Assembly (NCBI RefSeq): GCF_000422465.1
Contig: NZ_KE383844.1
Coordinates: 495,070-559,069 of the forward strand
Direction of reading: 5' to 3'
DNA: 64,000 nt
Source: Paenibacillus harenae DSM 16969
Lineage (GTDB): Bacteria; Bacillota; Bacilli; Paenibacillales; Paenibacillaceae
Both the position numbers and the translations under genes were made by a program. Below, piece after piece: positions 26,007 to 35,581 of this stretch. How positions within the stretch are numbered: the first letter of the stretch is position 1; each line of letters starts with the position of its first letter. The notes beneath the pieces were generated by a model. That model did not search any database and was not told the DNA's origin. It was given only the letters and a program-made list of their open reading frames with translations.

Positions 26007-26888
26007 ATGAAATCGGCTCGATTGTACAATGATTTCAAAGCACTGCTGTTCACGCTGCCGGCCTTGGTCCCTCTCGTTCTGTTCTGGTTCTTTCCGCTTG
26101 CTTACGTGATCTATCTCAGCTTCATGGAATGGGATTTCATGAGCCCCGAGAAGCTGTTCGTCGGCTTCCAGAACTATCGGGATTTATTCGAAAATCCCGA
26201 TTTCTACGATTCGCTTCGCGTCACCGTCCTGTTCTGTCTCGGCAGCGTGATCCCCATTATCGTCGCGGGCCTGCTGCTTGCCTTGCTGCTGAACCAGAGG
26301 CTGAGAGGCGGCGCCGTCTATCGGACGCTCATGTTCTCGCCATGGGTGACGCCTACGGTTGCCGTGTCCATCGTATGGTCATGGATCTACGAGCCCGATG
26401 TCGGACTGGCCAACAACATGCTTCAAGCCGTCGGCATCGAAGGCGTCCGCTGGCTGGAGGATCCGAACTGGGCGCTCGTCGGCGTCTTGCTCGTCACCAT
26501 ATGGAAATCCGCCGGTTGGAGCATGATCTTCTATCTGGTAGCCATTCATAACGTTCCCTCCGATCTGCTGGAGGCTGCGGAGCTTGATGGAGCGGACCGA
26601 TGGCGCAAATTCATTAATGTGACGCTGCCGCTCATTTCTCCGACGACATTTTTCTTAATTATCGTCCAGACGATTCAAGCGCTTCAAGCCTACGATCAGA
26701 TCAACGTGCTTACGCAAGGCGGTCCGGCCGGATCGACGCGAACGCTTCTCTATTTGTATTATCAATCCGCATTCACTTCTTTTCAGATCGGGGAAGCATC
26801 CTCTATCGCCATTACGCTAATTTTTGGCTGCGTCTTATTGTCGCTGCTCTCCTTCTTTATGGGGCGGCGCACCGTTCATTATACCTAA
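26007..26888 (+). CDS. Sugar/glycerophosphate ABC permease, UgpA-like
   Basis: 293 residues, six membrane helices, MalF/UgpA-type. The EAA loop EAAELDGADRWRKFINVTL lies near residue 190. AAAGGAGG precedes the ATG. First gene of a six-gene operon running to 31186: permease, permease, binding protein, HAD phosphatase, SMR exporter, metallophosphoesterase. No ATPase is encoded, so a shared MsmX- or UgpC-type ATPase is needed. Confidence 0.92.
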   Translation: MKSARLYNDFKALLFTLPALVPLVLFWFFPLAYVIYLSFMEWDFMSPEKLFVGFQNYRDLFENPDFYDSLRVTVLFCLGSVIPIIVAGLLLALLLNQRLRGGAVYRTLMFSPWVTPTVAVSIVWSWIYEPDVGLANNMLQAVGIEGVRWLEDPNWALVGVLLVTIWKSAGWSMIFYLVAIHNVPSDLLEAAELDGADRWRKFINVTLPLISPTTFFLIIVQTIQALQAYDQINVLTQGGPAGSTRTLLYLYYQSAFTSFQIGEASSIAITLIFGCVLLSLLSFFMGRRTVHYT

Positions 26889-26910
26889 ACCGGCAGGAAG
26901 GAGAAATCGT

Positions 26911-27753
26911 ATGCACCTCTGGAGAAACCTAGGCACCCTTGCGCGTCACGTCACGCTCGCCGCCGCAGCCATTCTCATGGCCTTCCCGTTCTATTGGATG
27001 GCGAGCAGCGCATTGAAGACAAATGACGAGATCTGGCAATTCCCGCCGACATTCTGGCCGCAGACCCCCTTGTGGGGCAATTTCGCGGAAGCATGGGCCG
27101 AGGCGCCGTTTACCCGCTATTTGCTGAACAGCGTGTTCGTAGCCGGAGCCATCGTCGTTATTCAGATCATCAATTCCGGAATGATGGCTTACGCCTTGAC
27201 CCATATGAAATTCCGCTTGAAGGGGCTCTTCACCTCCGCCATTCTGATCGGATATATGGTTCCTGCCACGGCCACTTATTTGCCAAGCTATGTCATTCTA
27301 GGCGAGCTGCATTTGCTTAATTCGTACGGCGGCCTTATTTTATCGAACGGTGTCAGCGTGTTCTCTATCTTCTTGGTCAGACAGGCCTTTCTTCAGGTTT
27401 CCCATGAGCTGGTAGAGGCCGGCAAGATGGACGGCGCGTCGCATTTCCGCATTTTGTGGACGATTCTGATCCCGCTGACGCGCTCCTCCTTTGCCGTGCT
27501 CGCCCTCATTACTTTTATTGAGCAGTACAACAATTATTTCTGGCCTATGCTCATTACGAAGGACCCGAATCTTCAATTGGTATCGGCCGGCCTTCGCAGC
27601 TTTTTCGTCGAAGGAGGTGCATACGGGCTCAAATGGCCGCTTATTATGGCAGCCAGCGCCATGACGATCGCGCCGTTAATCGTATTGTTCGTCTTCACGC
27701 AGAAGACGATCATCCGCAGCGTCAACCTGTCCGCAGGTGCAAGCAAAGGTTAG
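26911..27753 (+). CDS. Sugar/glycerophosphate ABC permease, UgpE-like
   Basis: 280 residues from ATG 26911, which has GGAAGGAG 7 nt upstream; the frame is open further upstream into the first permease gene, but without a site. Six membrane helices and EAA loop EAGKMDGASHFRILWTILIP. It pairs with the preceding permease. Confidence 0.92.
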   Translation: MHLWRNLGTLARHVTLAAAAILMAFPFYWMASSALKTNDEIWQFPPTFWPQTPLWGNFAEAWAEAPFTRYLLNSVFVAGAIVVIQIINSGMMAYALTHMKFRLKGLFTSAILIGYMVPATATYLPSYVILGELHLLNSYGGLILSNGVSVFSIFLVRQAFLQVSHELVEAGKMDGASHFRILWTILIPLTRSSFAVLALITFIEQYNNYFWPMLITKDPNLQLVSAGLRSFFVEGGAYGLKWPLIMAASAMTIAPLIVLFVFTQKTIIRSVNLSAGASKG

Positions 27754-27782
27754 GAAAAAATAAAGAGTGGAGTGAAACCAAT

Positions 27783-29135
27783 ATGTCAAAGGTAAAAAAA
27801 ATGTTTTCCGGAATGGCGCTGACTTCGATTCTGTTCATGACGGCATGCGGCTCGAACGCAGGAAATAACGGGAACGCGGAAGTTTCTCCCCCGGCAAATG
27901 CCGGTGCCGCCCCATCCGGATCCCCTGCCGCCGCAGAGCCCGTAACGATTGAATTCTGGTATGGCCTTGGCGGCAAGCTCGGCGAGAACATGCAGCTGCT
28001 GATCGACAAGTTCAATGCTTCGCAGCAGGAAGTCATCGTTAAGCCTATCGTTCAGGCGGATTATGCCGAGACGGAGCAGAAGCTTCAAGCCGCTATCGCA
28101 TCTGGCGACGTGCCCGCAGCCGTGTTATCCTCCAACGTGGAGTGGGCGCGGAAAGGGTATTATGCGCCCTTGAATGAGCTAATAGCAGGACAATCAGACT
28201 TCATGCAAGAAGATATTATCCAGACGTTTCTGGAGCAGGGCAAGGTGGACGGAGATCAGTATTTCCTTCCCATGTACGGTACGACTCAAGTCATGTACTA
28301 CCGGAAGGACGCTCTTGCGAAGCACAACATCAAGCCCGAGGATCTGACAACCTGGGAGTCCCTTGCCGAAGCCGCGGCCAAGATGACCGAGACAGCCGAC
28401 GGCAAAACTACCTTTTACGGATGGGAGCCGATGTGGGGCAAAGACAATATGATCGATGCCGTACTTAGCAAAGGCGGCAACATACTGAGCGACGACGGCC
28501 AAACCGTACTGATCGATTCTCCGGAGTGGATCTCGACGTGGGAGCTGTTCCGCAAATGGATTCATGACGATCAAATCATGCGCATTCATTCCGGCGGACA
28601 AGGCTGGGAATATTGGTACAAAACGATCGACGATGTCATGAAAGGACAGGCCGCAGGCTATACCGGTTCCAGCGGCGATCAAGGCGACCTGGACTTCACG
28701 CAATTGGCGGCCATGGAGCAGCCGGGCTGGGAAGGAATCGGCGAAGGCAAACCCGTCGCATCGGCCATTATGGCGGGTATCCCGGCAAAAGCAAGCCCTG
28801 AGCAGCAGCAAGCCGCACTCAAATGGCTCAGCTTCTTCATGAACGCCGAGAATACCGCCTTCTGGTCGATGAATACCGGCTACATTGCCGTCCGCGAATC
28901 CGCGCTCGACCATCCCGATTTCGTCGCGTTCAGCGAAGCTAATCCGCAAAGCACGATTCCGCTGAAGCAGGCTGCCCATGCGTCATCGCCTTTCCTCGAT
29001 CCGACCGGCGGCAAAATCAACGACGCGCTCGGCATCGCGGCGGACAAAGTGCAAATCGGCAACGTATCCGCCGAAGAAGCGCTGAAGGAAGCGAAAGAAA
29101 CCGCGCAGCGCGAGCTCGACAAGCTTAACAAATAA
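27783..29135 (+). CDS. ABC substrate-binding lipoprotein, UgpB-like
   Basis: 450 residues. Lipoprotein signal with MTACG (Cys at about residue 20), then an Ala/Pro/Gly/Ser-rich linker and the mature domain starting TIEFWYGLGGKLGENMQLLI, which resembles UgpB more than maltose or arabinose binding proteins. UgpB-type proteins bind glycerol-3-phosphate and glycerophosphodiesters. The presence of phosphatase and phosphodiesterase genes in the operon supports a phosphorylated substrate. ATG 27783 follows GGAGTG; the open frame extends upstream into the permease gene and is ignored. Confidence 0.9.
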   Translation: MSKVKKMFSGMALTSILFMTACGSNAGNNGNAEVSPPANAGAAPSGSPAAAEPVTIEFWYGLGGKLGENMQLLIDKFNASQQEVIVKPIVQADYAETEQKLQAAIASGDVPAAVLSSNVEWARKGYYAPLNELIAGQSDFMQEDIIQTFLEQGKVDGDQYFLPMYGTTQVMYYRKDALAKHNIKPEDLTTWESLAEAAAKMTETADGKTTFYGWEPMWGKDNMIDAVLSKGGNILSDDGQTVLIDSPEWISTWELFRKWIHDDQIMRIHSGGQGWEYWYKTIDDVMKGQAAGYTGSSGDQGDLDFTQLAAMEQPGWEGIGEGKPVASAIMAGIPAKASPEQQQAALKWLSFFMNAENTAFWSMNTGYIAVRESALDHPDFVAFSEANPQSTIPLKQAAHASSPFLDPTGGKINDALGIAADKVQIGNVSAEEALKEAKETAQRELDKLNK

Positions 29136-29150
29136 CGGGAGGCTCTTCGC

Positions 29151-29933
29151 ATGCCGCAACTGATTGCAAAGAACGACGTTTTTTCCGTAGAAGCCGTCTT
29201 ATTCGATAAAGACGGCACGCTCATGGATTTTATGCACACTTGGGGATATTGGGGCGAGCTGCTGCTCGCCCTCTTCTCCCGGGAGCTTGAAGCAAGGGAG
29301 CTAACGCCGCAAATCATGGACGTAACGGCGCTATGGGGATTATACCGCGCGCCAGGCGGCACTATCGCCGATTACGATCGCAACGGCCCCTTCTCAATGG
29401 GGACCGCCGGCGAAATTTTGACGCTGTTAACCTGGCAGGGCTACCGGTCAGGGCTATCCTGGGCGGAAGCGACCGTGCTTGCCCGGCAATGCAGCCGGGA
29501 AGCCAACGAGCATTTGGAACAATCCCGCATGGTTCGGGCCGTGCCGGATCTTGTTCCGTTCCTGGAGCAATGCCGCGCGGCCTTCATCCCTCTCGCCGTC
29601 GTCACGGCCGATGAGACGGCCGCCGCCGAGAAGCATCTGCAGTGGCTTGGCTTGCGGCACTATTTCGCCGCCGTCATCGGCACCGATCTGGTGGAGCGTG
29701 GCAAGCCGTACCCCGACATGGTCGATCTGGCCTGCCGCAAGCTGTCCGTGCCAAGCTCTCGGGCGGCGGTTATCGGGGATTCCAACGGCGATATGAGAAT
29801 GGCGAAGTCGGCGGGAGCGGCGGCGGCCATCGGCATAACCGGACCGCAGGATACCGGGGCGGACCACCTGCCCGACGCTGACGCGGTCATCTCGTCTTAT
29901 CGGGAGCTCGCCCTGCGGGATAGCGGAGCATGA
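29151..29933 (+). CDS. HAD-family phosphatase (Gph-like)
   Basis: 260 residues with all four HAD motifs: I, FDKDGTL (nucleophile Asp19, acid Asp21); II, VVTAD; III, the Lys in GKPYPD; IV, IGDSNGD. An insert between motif I and II forms a helical cap, as in phosphoglycolate phosphatase-like enzymes. It dephosphorylates a small phosphate ester in the cytoplasm; in this operon glycerol-3-phosphate or another product of diester cleavage is a reasonable guess. The stop overlaps the next start (ATGA). Confidence 0.88.
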   Translation: MPQLIAKNDVFSVEAVLFDKDGTLMDFMHTWGYWGELLLALFSRELEARELTPQIMDVTALWGLYRAPGGTIADYDRNGPFSMGTAGEILTLLTWQGYRSGLSWAEATVLARQCSREANEHLEQSRMVRAVPDLVPFLEQCRAAFIPLAVVTADETAAAEKHLQWLGLRHYFAAVIGTDLVERGKPYPDMVDLACRKLSVPSSRAAVIGDSNGDMRMAKSAGAAAAIGITGPQDTGADHLPDADAVISSYRELALRDSGA

Positions 29934-30271
29934 AAGGCGACGCAGGCACGGGCTGGTTATTGTTAAGCCTTGCCATCGTGCTGGAGTTGTCCGGCACCAT
30001 GGCCATGAAATACTCGAATAGCTTTACCAATTGGATCCCATCCGTGTTGATGTTCCTCTTCTACGGAGCAAGCTTTACCCTGCTGAACTTTGCGCTTGGC
30101 TATATGGAAATCAGTACCGTCTATGCCGTTTGGTCCGGCGTCGGAATCGTACTGATTACGCTGGCGGGATTTTTTATCTTTCAGGAACGATTGTCGTTGA
30201 CCTCTATCCTATGGATCGGAGTCATCGTTGTCGGGGTCATCGGCTTGAACATAAGCAACAAAGGACATTAA
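29930..30271 (+). CDS. Small multidrug resistance (SMR) family exporter
   Basis: 113 residues, four membrane helices. The membrane-embedded Glu19 in LAIVLELSGTMAMKYS, YAVWSGVGIVLI in TM3 with its Trp, and NISN at the end are hallmarks of EmrE/Ebr/Sug proteins, dimeric proton antiporters for quaternary ammonium or guanidinium compounds. It overlaps the HAD gene by 4 bp, so translation is coupled. An SMR gene within a sugar-phosphate-type import operon is unusual; export of a quaternary amine left over from the imported substrate would explain it. It might equally be a guanidinium exporter or form a heterodimer with a partner elsewhere. Confidence 0.9.
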   Translation: MKGDAGTGWLLLSLAIVLELSGTMAMKYSNSFTNWIPSVLMFLFYGASFTLLNFALGYMEISTVYAVWSGVGIVLITLAGFFIFQERLSLTSILWIGVIVVGVIGLNISNKGH

Positions 30272-30316
30272 TCCGATTTTGGATTTCAGCAGCAAACCGG
30301 GAGGTATGTAACCCAT

Positions 30317-31186
30317 ATGATGACGGATAACCAGGAAGAACAAGCCGAAGCCCCTCTTCTCGCATTTCAGGTCATAACGGATACGCATGTTACGAGCGAT
30401 CCGGAGCATGCGCATAACCGCAATTTCGAACGCGCGCTCAAGGATATGATCGCCAATCAGACGGGCTCCTGCGGCATCATGCATGCCGGAGACGTGACGG
30501 ACCACGGCTTCCCGGAAGAATACGAGGAGCTGCGCCGGATCTGGAACGATCATAAGGATGACCTGCCGGAGCTATATTTCACTACGGGCAATCACGATGT
30601 CGGTCTGGGCGTCTGGCAGGATCGCCTAAGCCGGTTCCTGTCGGCAACGGATATGACCGCTCCTTACCATGATCATTGGATCCACGGTTACCATTTCATT
30701 TTCCTTGGAACCGAGAAGGGACTGGAGCTATTTTGCGACTTGTCGGAAGATCAGTTGAAGTGGCTCGATGCGAAGCTTGGCGAGGAGGCTTCGCCGGAGC
30801 GTCCCGCGTTCGTCTTCCTGCACCAGCCGCTGAAGGACACGGTGGCCGGCTCCTTCGAAGCGCAAAATTGGTTCGGCGTGACGCAGGATTCGGAGCTCAA
30901 AGCGGTACTGTCGAAGCATCGCCACGCCATTCTCTTCACGGGCCATACGCATTGGGAGCTGGATGCGGCTCATAATTTCCGCGACGGCGACGGCCGGCTG
31001 CCCGCTATGTTCAATGCGGCATCGGTCGGCTATCTATGGACGGACGGGGATGAGCATAAGGACGGAAGCCAGGGCTACTACGTCGAGGTTTACGAGGACC
31101 GCGTGCTCGTCAGGGGAAGGGATTTTGCGCAGGGAGCATGGGTGGAGGCCGCGCAGTTCCAAGTGAATTATTCGGTACGCGGATAG
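30317..31186 (+). CDS. Calcineurin-like metallophosphoesterase
   Basis: 289 residues, no signal peptide. All metal-ligand motifs are present: DTH (Asp22, His24), GDVTD (Asp59), GNHD (92-94), a His in LHQPL, and GHTH near residue 217. The size and motif order fit class III phosphodiesterases (GpdQ/CpdA-like), which hydrolyse glycerophosphodiesters or cyclic nucleotides with two metals. It is cytoplasmic and the last gene of the Ugp-like operon, so it would act on the imported diester. GGGAGG precedes the ATG. Confidence 0.9.
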   Translation: MMTDNQEEQAEAPLLAFQVITDTHVTSDPEHAHNRNFERALKDMIANQTGSCGIMHAGDVTDHGFPEEYEELRRIWNDHKDDLPELYFTTGNHDVGLGVWQDRLSRFLSATDMTAPYHDHWIHGYHFIFLGTEKGLELFCDLSEDQLKWLDAKLGEEASPERPAFVFLHQPLKDTVAGSFEAQNWFGVTQDSELKAVLSKHRHAILFTGHTHWELDAAHNFRDGDGRLPAMFNAASVGYLWTDGDEHKDGSQGYYVEVYEDRVLVRGRDFAQGAWVEAAQFQVNYSVRG

Positions 31187-31196
31187 AAAAAAAAGC

Positions 31197-31247
31197 AAAC
31201 ACCGCCACGCAACCGGGGACTGCCCCTGCTCGCCTGACGGTGTTTTT
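31197..31247. terminator. Terminator between the Ugp-like operon and the GH43 gene
   Basis: AAACACCG (31197-31204) pairs with CGGTGTTT (31238-31245), T-run after it on the plus strand and A-run before it, so it can work in both directions. The inner part also pairs (GGGGACTGCCCC). Confidence 0.8.
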
Positions 31248-31322
31248 CTAATAGAAGGAAAGCGAAACGCGTCTCGTCCGGAGCAATCGATTAGCCGGAA
31301 TTGCTTAACGCCTCGTACCCGT

Positions 31323-32270
31323 TTATTTCGGAAGACCAAAATCCGGCGTTCCGTCATCCTTCCAGCCAAACACCTGCGCTCTCGTATGACGGTTCGGATC
31401 GTACAGAGGATCGCCTTCAATGTCTTTGTAATCGCGGGCGTGATACACCAATACGTCCTCTCCGTCTTCGGAGACCGTAAAGCTGTTATGGCCGGGGCCG
31501 TACAGGCTGGCCTCCTCGTTCGTCCGGAAGACGGGTGCCGGCGATTTCGACCAGGATTTCGGTTCAAGCAAATCAGCGTCCTCGTCGGCAGTCAGCAATC
31601 CCATGCAATAGTGATGATCGGTTGCGCTTGCCGAGTAGCTTAGGAATAAGCGACCGTTGCGCTTTAATACGGCGGGGCCTTCATTGACAAGAAAACCGAT
31701 GACCTCCCAATCATACTCCGGCTTCGCCAGCATGACCTGTTTGCCCTTCAGCGTCCACGGATTCTCCATGGCCGAGATATACAGATTGGAATTGCCCGGA
31801 ATATCCGGATCCTTCTGCGCCCACACATAATAAATCACGCCGCGATGGCGGAATACGGTAGCATCCAGGGCAAACGAATCCCATTGCGTGCGAATCTGCC
31901 CCTTCTCCTCCCATTTTCCTTCGAGCGGATTGGCTGAAGCATTCTCAAGCGCGTACATCCGGTGATCGAATAACCCGTCCTTTGTCTCTGTCGTCCTGGC
32001 GGCTGCAAAATAGATATACCACTTGCCGTCGATCTCATGAATCTCCGGCGCCCAAATATTGGCGCTCAGCGGCCCCGTCTCGTATTTCCGCCATACGACC
32101 GAAGGCTCCGCTTCCTTCAACCCCGCTAAAGTCGTTGATCTTCTCAGCTCGATCCGGTCATATTCCGGTACCGAGGCGGTGAAGTAATAATAGCCATCCG
32201 TATGCTTATAGATCCACGGGTCGGCACGCTGCTCGACAACGGGATTCGCATAACGTTTATTTTTGTCCAT
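31323..32270 (-). CDS. Glycoside hydrolase family 43 (arabinofuranosidase/xylosidase type)
   Basis: 315 residues, a single five-bladed beta-propeller with no signal peptide, so it works in the cytoplasm on imported oligosaccharides. The three acidic residues of the family are visible: Asp17 in ADPWIY, Asp136 in ALDATVF and Glu197 in NEGPAV. The sequence start, NPVVEQRADPWIY, resembles GH43 alpha-L-arabinofuranosidases. ATG 32270 has AAGGAG 8 nt upstream. It is the last gene of an importer operon, which fits import of arabino-oligosaccharides or arabinoxylan fragments followed by cleavage. The exact linkage is unknown. Confidence 0.9.
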   Translation of the reverse strand: MDKNKRYANPVVEQRADPWIYKHTDGYYYFTASVPEYDRIELRRSTTLAGLKEAEPSVVWRKYETGPLSANIWAPEIHEIDGKWYIYFAAARTTETKDGLFDHRMYALENASANPLEGKWEEKGQIRTQWDSFALDATVFRHRGVIYYVWAQKDPDIPGNSNLYISAMENPWTLKGKQVMLAKPEYDWEVIGFLVNEGPAVLKRNGRLFLSYSASATDHHYCMGLLTADEDADLLEPKSWSKSPAPVFRTNEEASLYGPGHNSFTVSEDGEDVLVYHARDYKDIEGDPLYDPNRHTRAQVFGWKDDGTPDFGLPK

Positions 32271-32292
32271 CAACGATGCTCCTTCATGCTTG

Positions 32293-33126
32293 TTATCCTT
32301 TTACGGCTCCAGCCGTCATACCGTCAATAAAGTATTTCTGGAAAGCCAGAAATAAGATCAGAATCGGCAAGATGGAGAAAAAGGAGCCGACGATCAGCAA
32401 ATCGTAGTTATTTCCGTAAGGGGTCAGCAAGGTCTTCAAACCGATCGGAAGCGTGTACTTCCCGGCGTTGCTGATGACCATAAACGGCCACAATATATTA
32501 TTCCAGCTGTTCATCCCGTTCAATATCGCCATCGCCGCAAAGGACGGCTTCATGACCGGCAGAATAAGCCGAATGTAGATCCCGTATTCCGTAGCGCCGT
32601 CGACCCTGCCGGCCGCGATCATTTCTTTCGGGATGCCTCTTAAATACTGCCTGAAGAAGAAAATTGTCGCGGCATTCGCGATGCCGGGCAAAATGATGGC
32701 CGAATAGCTGTTCATCATCCCTAAATGAAAGGTCAACGTATAAAGCGGCAGCAATAAAATCTCAAACGGCACCATCATAATCAGCAGGACGCAAATAAAG
32801 AGAAAGTTCTTCCCTCTGAATTCATAAGCGGCGAACCCGTAAGCAACGGTCGCGCTGACAATCAACGTTAAAGCTACCTGCACGATGGTCAGAAATAGAG
32901 AATTGGAGAACCAGGTAAAGTAGGAGTGGCTGCCCGTGAACAAAAAGACAAAATTATCGAAGCTCATAACCGACAAATCGAATTGCAAATTCAACCCATA
33001 CCTGACCAGCTCTTTGCCCGGCTTGAACGATCCGATCGTAATGGCATAGAAAGGAATGAGAATGAGAACGCAGACGACGGAGAAAAAAACAAAAAGGAGT
33101 GTTTTCGCACCGATGCTTATTTTCAT
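32293..33126 (-). CDS. Sugar ABC permease, AraQ-like
   Basis: 277 residues, six membrane helices, MalG-type. EAA-like loop AAGRVDGATEYGIYIRLIL near residue 175. It begins 1 bp after the stop of the AraP-like gene, with AAGGAGG upstream of the ATG, and ends 22 bp before the GH43 start. Confidence 0.92.
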   Translation of the reverse strand: MKISIGAKTLLFVFFSVVCVLILIPFYAITIGSFKPGKELVRYGLNLQFDLSVMSFDNFVFLFTGSHSYFTWFSNSLFLTIVQVALTLIVSATVAYGFAAYEFRGKNFLFICVLLIMMVPFEILLLPLYTLTFHLGMMNSYSAIILPGIANAATIFFFRQYLRGIPKEMIAAGRVDGATEYGIYIRLILPVMKPSFAAMAILNGMNSWNNILWPFMVISNAGKYTLPIGLKTLLTPYGNNYDLLIVGSFFSILPILILFLAFQKYFIDGMTAGAVKG

Positions 33127-33127
33127 G

Positions 33128-34021
33128 TCAGTCCTCCTTCTTAAACATTCCGGTTAATATCAGCTGCGTGATGTTAATCGCCATGGCGATCAACAGCAGC
33201 ACGATCCCCACCGCCGCCGCATAGCCGAGGTCATTCTTCTCAATGCCTTGCCGGTATAGATAGCCGACAATGGTAAGTCCGATATTTTTAGGCGAGTTAT
33301 TCCCGTTCCACAGCATCATGCTCTCAATAAACATGGCCAGACCCGCATATATGCTGATCGTAATGACATAGATGGTCGTAGGCTTCAATAACGGCATTGT
33401 AATTCTCGTAAACTTCTGAAATGACGAAGCTCCGTCAATGGATGCCGCCTCGTAATATTCTTCCGGAATGCTCTTAAGGCCGGAGAGAAAATACAGCATA
33501 TTGACGCCGATCCACCTCCAACTGGCCAGCGCAAGCAAAGCGACAAAGCCGGTGACCTGCCCCTTCAGAAACTTGATCGGTTCAACTCCGAACAAGCCGA
33601 GGAAGCTGTTAATAAGCGACCCTTCCATTTCACCGAACATCAGCCGGAAGACGGTACCCGCAACGACGATGGAAGTGAGCGCCGGGAAAAAGAACGTCGA
33701 TTTGAAAAACTCTCTTCCCCACATAAACTTATTGTTGATCAGCACGGCAAACAACATCGGAAACGGAATAAGAATGACGAGCGTCAGCACCATATAAACG
33801 ACGCTGTTGGATACCGCTTTAAGAAAGACGCCGTCACTCATCAGCTTGGAGTAGTTATCCGATCCGATCCATTCGGACGGTTGGCCCAGCATCGTATGTT
33901 GAAAGCTCATTCCTACCGAGCTTGCCAGCGGATAGGCCCAGAAGATAGCGAATACGGCGATAAACGGCAAAACAAAAATATAAGGAGCGACCTTTTGCGA
34001 GTATAAGAAGTTTTTTATCAT
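33128..34021 (-). CDS. Sugar ABC permease, AraP-like
   Basis: 297 residues, six membrane helices, MalF-type, with EAA loop YEAASIDGASSFQKFTRIT near residue 195. AAAGGAG lies 7 nt upstream of ATG 34021. It forms the channel with the AraQ-like permease. Confidence 0.92.
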   Translation of the reverse strand: MIKNFLYSQKVAPYIFVLPFIAVFAIFWAYPLASSVGMSFQHTMLGQPSEWIGSDNYSKLMSDGVFLKAVSNSVVYMVLTLVILIPFPMLFAVLINNKFMWGREFFKSTFFFPALTSIVVAGTVFRLMFGEMEGSLINSFLGLFGVEPIKFLKGQVTGFVALLALASWRWIGVNMLYFLSGLKSIPEEYYEAASIDGASSFQKFTRITMPLLKPTTIYVITISIYAGLAMFIESMMLWNGNNSPKNIGLTIVGYLYRQGIEKNDLGYAAAVGIVLLLIAMAINITQLILTGMFKKED

Positions 34022-34090
34022 CACGATACTCCTTTGTCATAATAGGGCCGCCCTGATGAGGACAGCCCGTCCCCTTCCCACAAAGCTTTA

Positions 34091-35419
34091 TTATTTCAGC
34101 TCTTGCTCGATCTGCTCCTGCGCCGCGTTCAACGCTTCGGCGATGTCTCTTCCGTCCTCGAAAATCTCGTTCAGCGTAATCGTGCACAAAATATTGTTAA
34201 TCGTAGGCGAAGCGGAGGTTGACTTGATCAATTGAATTTCATCCTTCATTTCATTCAGGACGTCGAATGGATTATTTGCGAAATACTTCACGAATTTATT
34301 GTCCGGATTATGCGTGACGTCTTTCATTTCCCATACATCCGTATTGACCGGGTCAAAGCCCAGCGTATTCCAAATCTCGATGTTGGCATCCAGCGACAGC
34401 TTGGCGAAAGCGAGGAAATCCTTGGCCAATTGGATGTCTTTGGCCGTCTTCGTTACGACGGTTCCCGTACCGCCGCCGCCCAGCGATCTCGGCATGCCTT
34501 CCTTGATGACGGGAAGCGGCGCAATGGCAATCTTCCCTTCCAGATCCGGCATGTAGTTCGTGTAACGGGACATATGCCATAACGGCATCATGGCCGACGC
34601 GTAATTGCCGGAGTTGAACTCGCCGTAGGCTTCCTCCGTATCCGGCTGTCCGCCGGCAATCGTAGCCAGCACATTGCTCGCCTGCAGATCCTTCAGAATC
34701 GTAAGCCCTTTGATCATTTGCTCCGAGTTCACCTGAGGCTTGATTTCATCGTTCGTAAAGTCCGAATCCTGTTGAGCGAGCATCATGGCTGACTGCCATG
34801 TCGCGCTTGTATCGGCCGTTCCCATATATTTGCCCGTTTTCTCGTACACCTGGATCCCGGCTTTTTTATAATCCTCCCATGTGACGATATCTTTGTAATT
34901 AACGCCCGCTTCCTCCAAAATCTCCGTGTTGTAGAAAGCGACCGTTGCGCCTACGTGGGTCGGCAGGCCATAGTTCGTGCCGTCCTTGCTGTATAGATCC
35001 AAGCGGGATTGAACGATCGTATCTCTGAATGGATCAACCGCATCATTCAACGGTTCCAGCTGCGGCGTACCCGCCAGGAAATTAGGGAATTTGCCAAGCT
35101 CTACGTCAGCGATATCAGGCGCCCCTTCGCCTGTCTGCACCGCAATCAGCAGCTTGTTGTGCATATCGTCGTAAGGCATCACCGTTACATTCAGCTTGAT
35201 TTGGCGTTCAGGGTTCGCTTCATTCCATTTCTTGAGCATCGTTTCAAAATGCTGTCCGTGCAGTTCGACGAACGTCCAGTATTCCAACGAAATCGCGCTC
35301 TCGCCCGCCCCTCCGTCAATCACCGTCTTCTCTCCGCCCGCATTGCCGCCGTTCCCGCAACCCGTCATCCATACCGTGAATACCGTTACCATAAATAAAA
35401 GAAGCCATTTTTTCTTCAT
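34091..35419 (-). CDS. Sugar ABC substrate-binding lipoprotein, AraN-like
   Basis: 442 residues. Lipoprotein signal with the lipobox MTGC, Cys21, followed by a Gly-rich linker (GNGGNAGGEK) and a family-1 binding domain starting SLEYWTFVELHGQHFETMLK. It is first in the operon binding protein, permease, permease, GH43, the order of arabinose-oligomer systems (AraNPQ). AAGGAGGG precedes the start. Transcription is probably from the promoter at 35603-35631. Confidence 0.9.
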   Translation of the reverse strand: MKKKWLLLFMVTVFTVWMTGCGNGGNAGGEKTVIDGGAGESAISLEYWTFVELHGQHFETMLKKWNEANPERQIKLNVTVMPYDDMHNKLLIAVQTGEGAPDIADVELGKFPNFLAGTPQLEPLNDAVDPFRDTIVQSRLDLYSKDGTNYGLPTHVGATVAFYNTEILEEAGVNYKDIVTWEDYKKAGIQVYEKTGKYMGTADTSATWQSAMMLAQQDSDFTNDEIKPQVNSEQMIKGLTILKDLQASNVLATIAGGQPDTEEAYGEFNSGNYASAMMPLWHMSRYTNYMPDLEGKIAIAPLPVIKEGMPRSLGGGGTGTVVTKTAKDIQLAKDFLAFAKLSLDANIEIWNTLGFDPVNTDVWEMKDVTHNPDNKFVKYFANNPFDVLNEMKDEIQLIKSTSASPTINNILCTITLNEIFEDGRDIAEALNAAQEQIEQELK

Positions 35420-35581
35420 AAGTAGCCCTCCTTGTTATTTACCAATAAAATGCACGTCCATCCCAAGCGCTGATATGTACCGGTATTCCATCAACCAAAT
35501 TTCTCGTTTCCGCTCTCGCGAAAGCGCATTCATTTTTCACCACCTATTTCACGTTTTTCTAAATCAGTTCTTATTTAACTA

